A stretch of 64,000 nt of DNA, taken from Tatumella sp. JGM118 (lineage in GTDB: Bacteria; Pseudomonadota; Gammaproteobacteria; Enterobacterales; Enterobacteriaceae). Below are positions 63,500 through 64,000 of the stretch, one piece after another. The translations under genes and the position numbers were made by a program. The stretch is from NCBI RefSeq assembly GCF_018257515.1, contig NZ_JAERJR010000005.1, forward strand, positions 1 through 64,000, in the 5' to 3' direction. Below the pieces are notes generated by a model. That model was not told the origin of the DNA, ran no database searches, and was given only the letters and a program-made list of their open reading frames with translations. Positions within the stretch are counted from its first letter, which is position 1. Each line of letters opens with the position of its first letter.

Positions 63500-63902
63500 C
63501 GATAACCTCGAACAGTACGTTGGAATGAGCAGCGGTAATGAACCTGCAGACTAACTGATCGTATTGAACCACAGCTCACCCTGTAGCTCAAATACCCGGT
63601 TCAGTCCTTCACAGGAGTGGCAGGGTCAGGCATTATCTCCCCCGCTGGCAGATCATATAAGATATGAATATTAAGATTAGACCGATACCCTTATTGTGCG
63701 GCGCGCAGTAGAATAGTGACGAGCGAAATCTGACTTTAATCAATGACTCAGCAGCACTAAGCTGAAGGCGAAAAGGGTCATCATTCGCGGCAGTAGTCGC
63801 GCACACCGGGCCGGTACCCGGTGCAACTGAGAATCATCTTTTATTATCTTTTCCGGAGTAAATAACTTCCGCGGAGTTCTCTGTAGCCAGGCTGAACATT
63901 AC
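63500..63902. other. nudE-igaA divergent gap
   Basis: 403 bases without a gene, longer than I expect from E. coli. It holds AT-rich stretches around 63655-63700 and 63835-63870 that could hold promoters for either gene. I could not fix a -35/-10 pair or a repeat. Confidence 0.5.
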
Positions 63903-64000
63903 ATGGGTATGATGATTACGATTTTAGCATTAGCAATATTATTAGCTGGTGCTTCAATGATTTATTTCAGAAGGTACCGCTTCTTTCCGGAGAGGCTGAC
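63903..64000 (+). CDS. igaA: IgaA (YrfF) family protein, 5' end only
   Basis: Only 32 codons are in the window: MGMMITILALAILLAGASMIY and then FRRYRFFPERL. This is a hydrophobic helix followed by basic residues, as at the start of IgaA/YrfF, the inner-membrane brake on the Rcs phosphorelay. The place right of nudE is that of igaA in E. coli. ATG codons at 63903, 63909 and 63912 are in one frame, so the start is uncertain. The gene is cut by the window edge. Confidence 0.65.
   Translation, partial: MGMMITILALAILLAGASMIYFRRYRFFPERL

Overview
This is a chromosomal, housekeeping stretch of an enterobacterium (Enterobacterales). The gene order follows the Escherichia coli 72-73 min segment almost gene for gene: rrn promoter, yrdA, aroE-tsaC-dprA block, def-fmt-rsmB-trkA, mscL, alpha/spc/S10 ribosomal operons, bfr-bfd, str operon, tusBCD, fkpA-slyD-kefB, crp, argD-pabA, trpS-aroK, hofMNOPQ, mrcA, nudE, igaA. 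Many proteins look nearly identical to E. coli (CRP, RpoA, ribosomal proteins). Several neighbours present in E. coli are absent at the expected places: zntR, fic-yhfG and nirBDC-cysG. A LysE-type exporter is added between yheS and yheT. This pattern would suit a non-Escherichia lineage such as the Erwiniaceae (Pantoea, Erwinia, Tatumella). That placement is inference and not proven here.

Layout. 1-340: rrn P1 promoter firing leftwards out of the window. 341-4661: yrdA, then a minus-strand run dprA-smg-yrdD-tsaC-aroE-yrdB (tRNA modification, shikimate, DNA processing). 4727-9552: def-fmt-rsmB-trkA and mscL. 9532-10196: arfA and yhdN. 10251-24156: alpha, spc and S10 ribosomal operons on the minus strand, with recognisable promoters, terminators and feedback leaders (S4, S8, L4). 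24327-25929: prepilin peptidase, bacterioferritin and its iron-regulated ferredoxin. 25972-30532: str operon with the S7 operator and Pstr. 30554-37203: tusBCD-yheO, fkpA, slyX/slyD, yheV, kefGB. 37330-45957: yheS, LysE-type exporter, yheTU-prkB, yhfA, crp, yhfK. 45968-50072: argD, pabA, ppiA, tsgA. 50106-56296: aroK-aroB-damX-dam-rpe-gph-trpS. 56657-62762: hofMNOPQ and mrcA. 62936-64000: nudE and the 5' end of igaA.

How the genes work together. Three ribosomal superoperons and the str operon supply ribosome, RNA polymerase alpha, SecY and elongation factors, each with its own autogenous repressor site. def/fmt handle initiator formyl-Met, rsmB and tsaC modify RNA, tusBCD feeds sulfur to tRNA, and arfA rescues stalled ribosomes. 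aroE, aroB, aroK and pabA belong to aromatic/folate synthesis. The hof genes, the prepilin peptidase and dprA are parts of a DNA-uptake pilus and DNA-processing pathway, although no pilin, ATPase or ComEC is in this window. fkpA, ppiA, mrcA, damX and igaA act at the envelope.

I looked for an undescribed system and did not find one: no CRISPR array, phage, insertion sequence, toxin-antitoxin pair or unknown gene cluster is visible. The points of interest are regulatory sites (a hairpin inside arfA, a Fur-like box in the bfd promoter, paired ARG boxes, a sigma-E-type fkpA promoter, a CRP-like site at ppiA/tsgA), convergent gene overlaps, and gene gains and losses within an otherwise conserved order. 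All homology statements come from remembered family sequences, not from a search.
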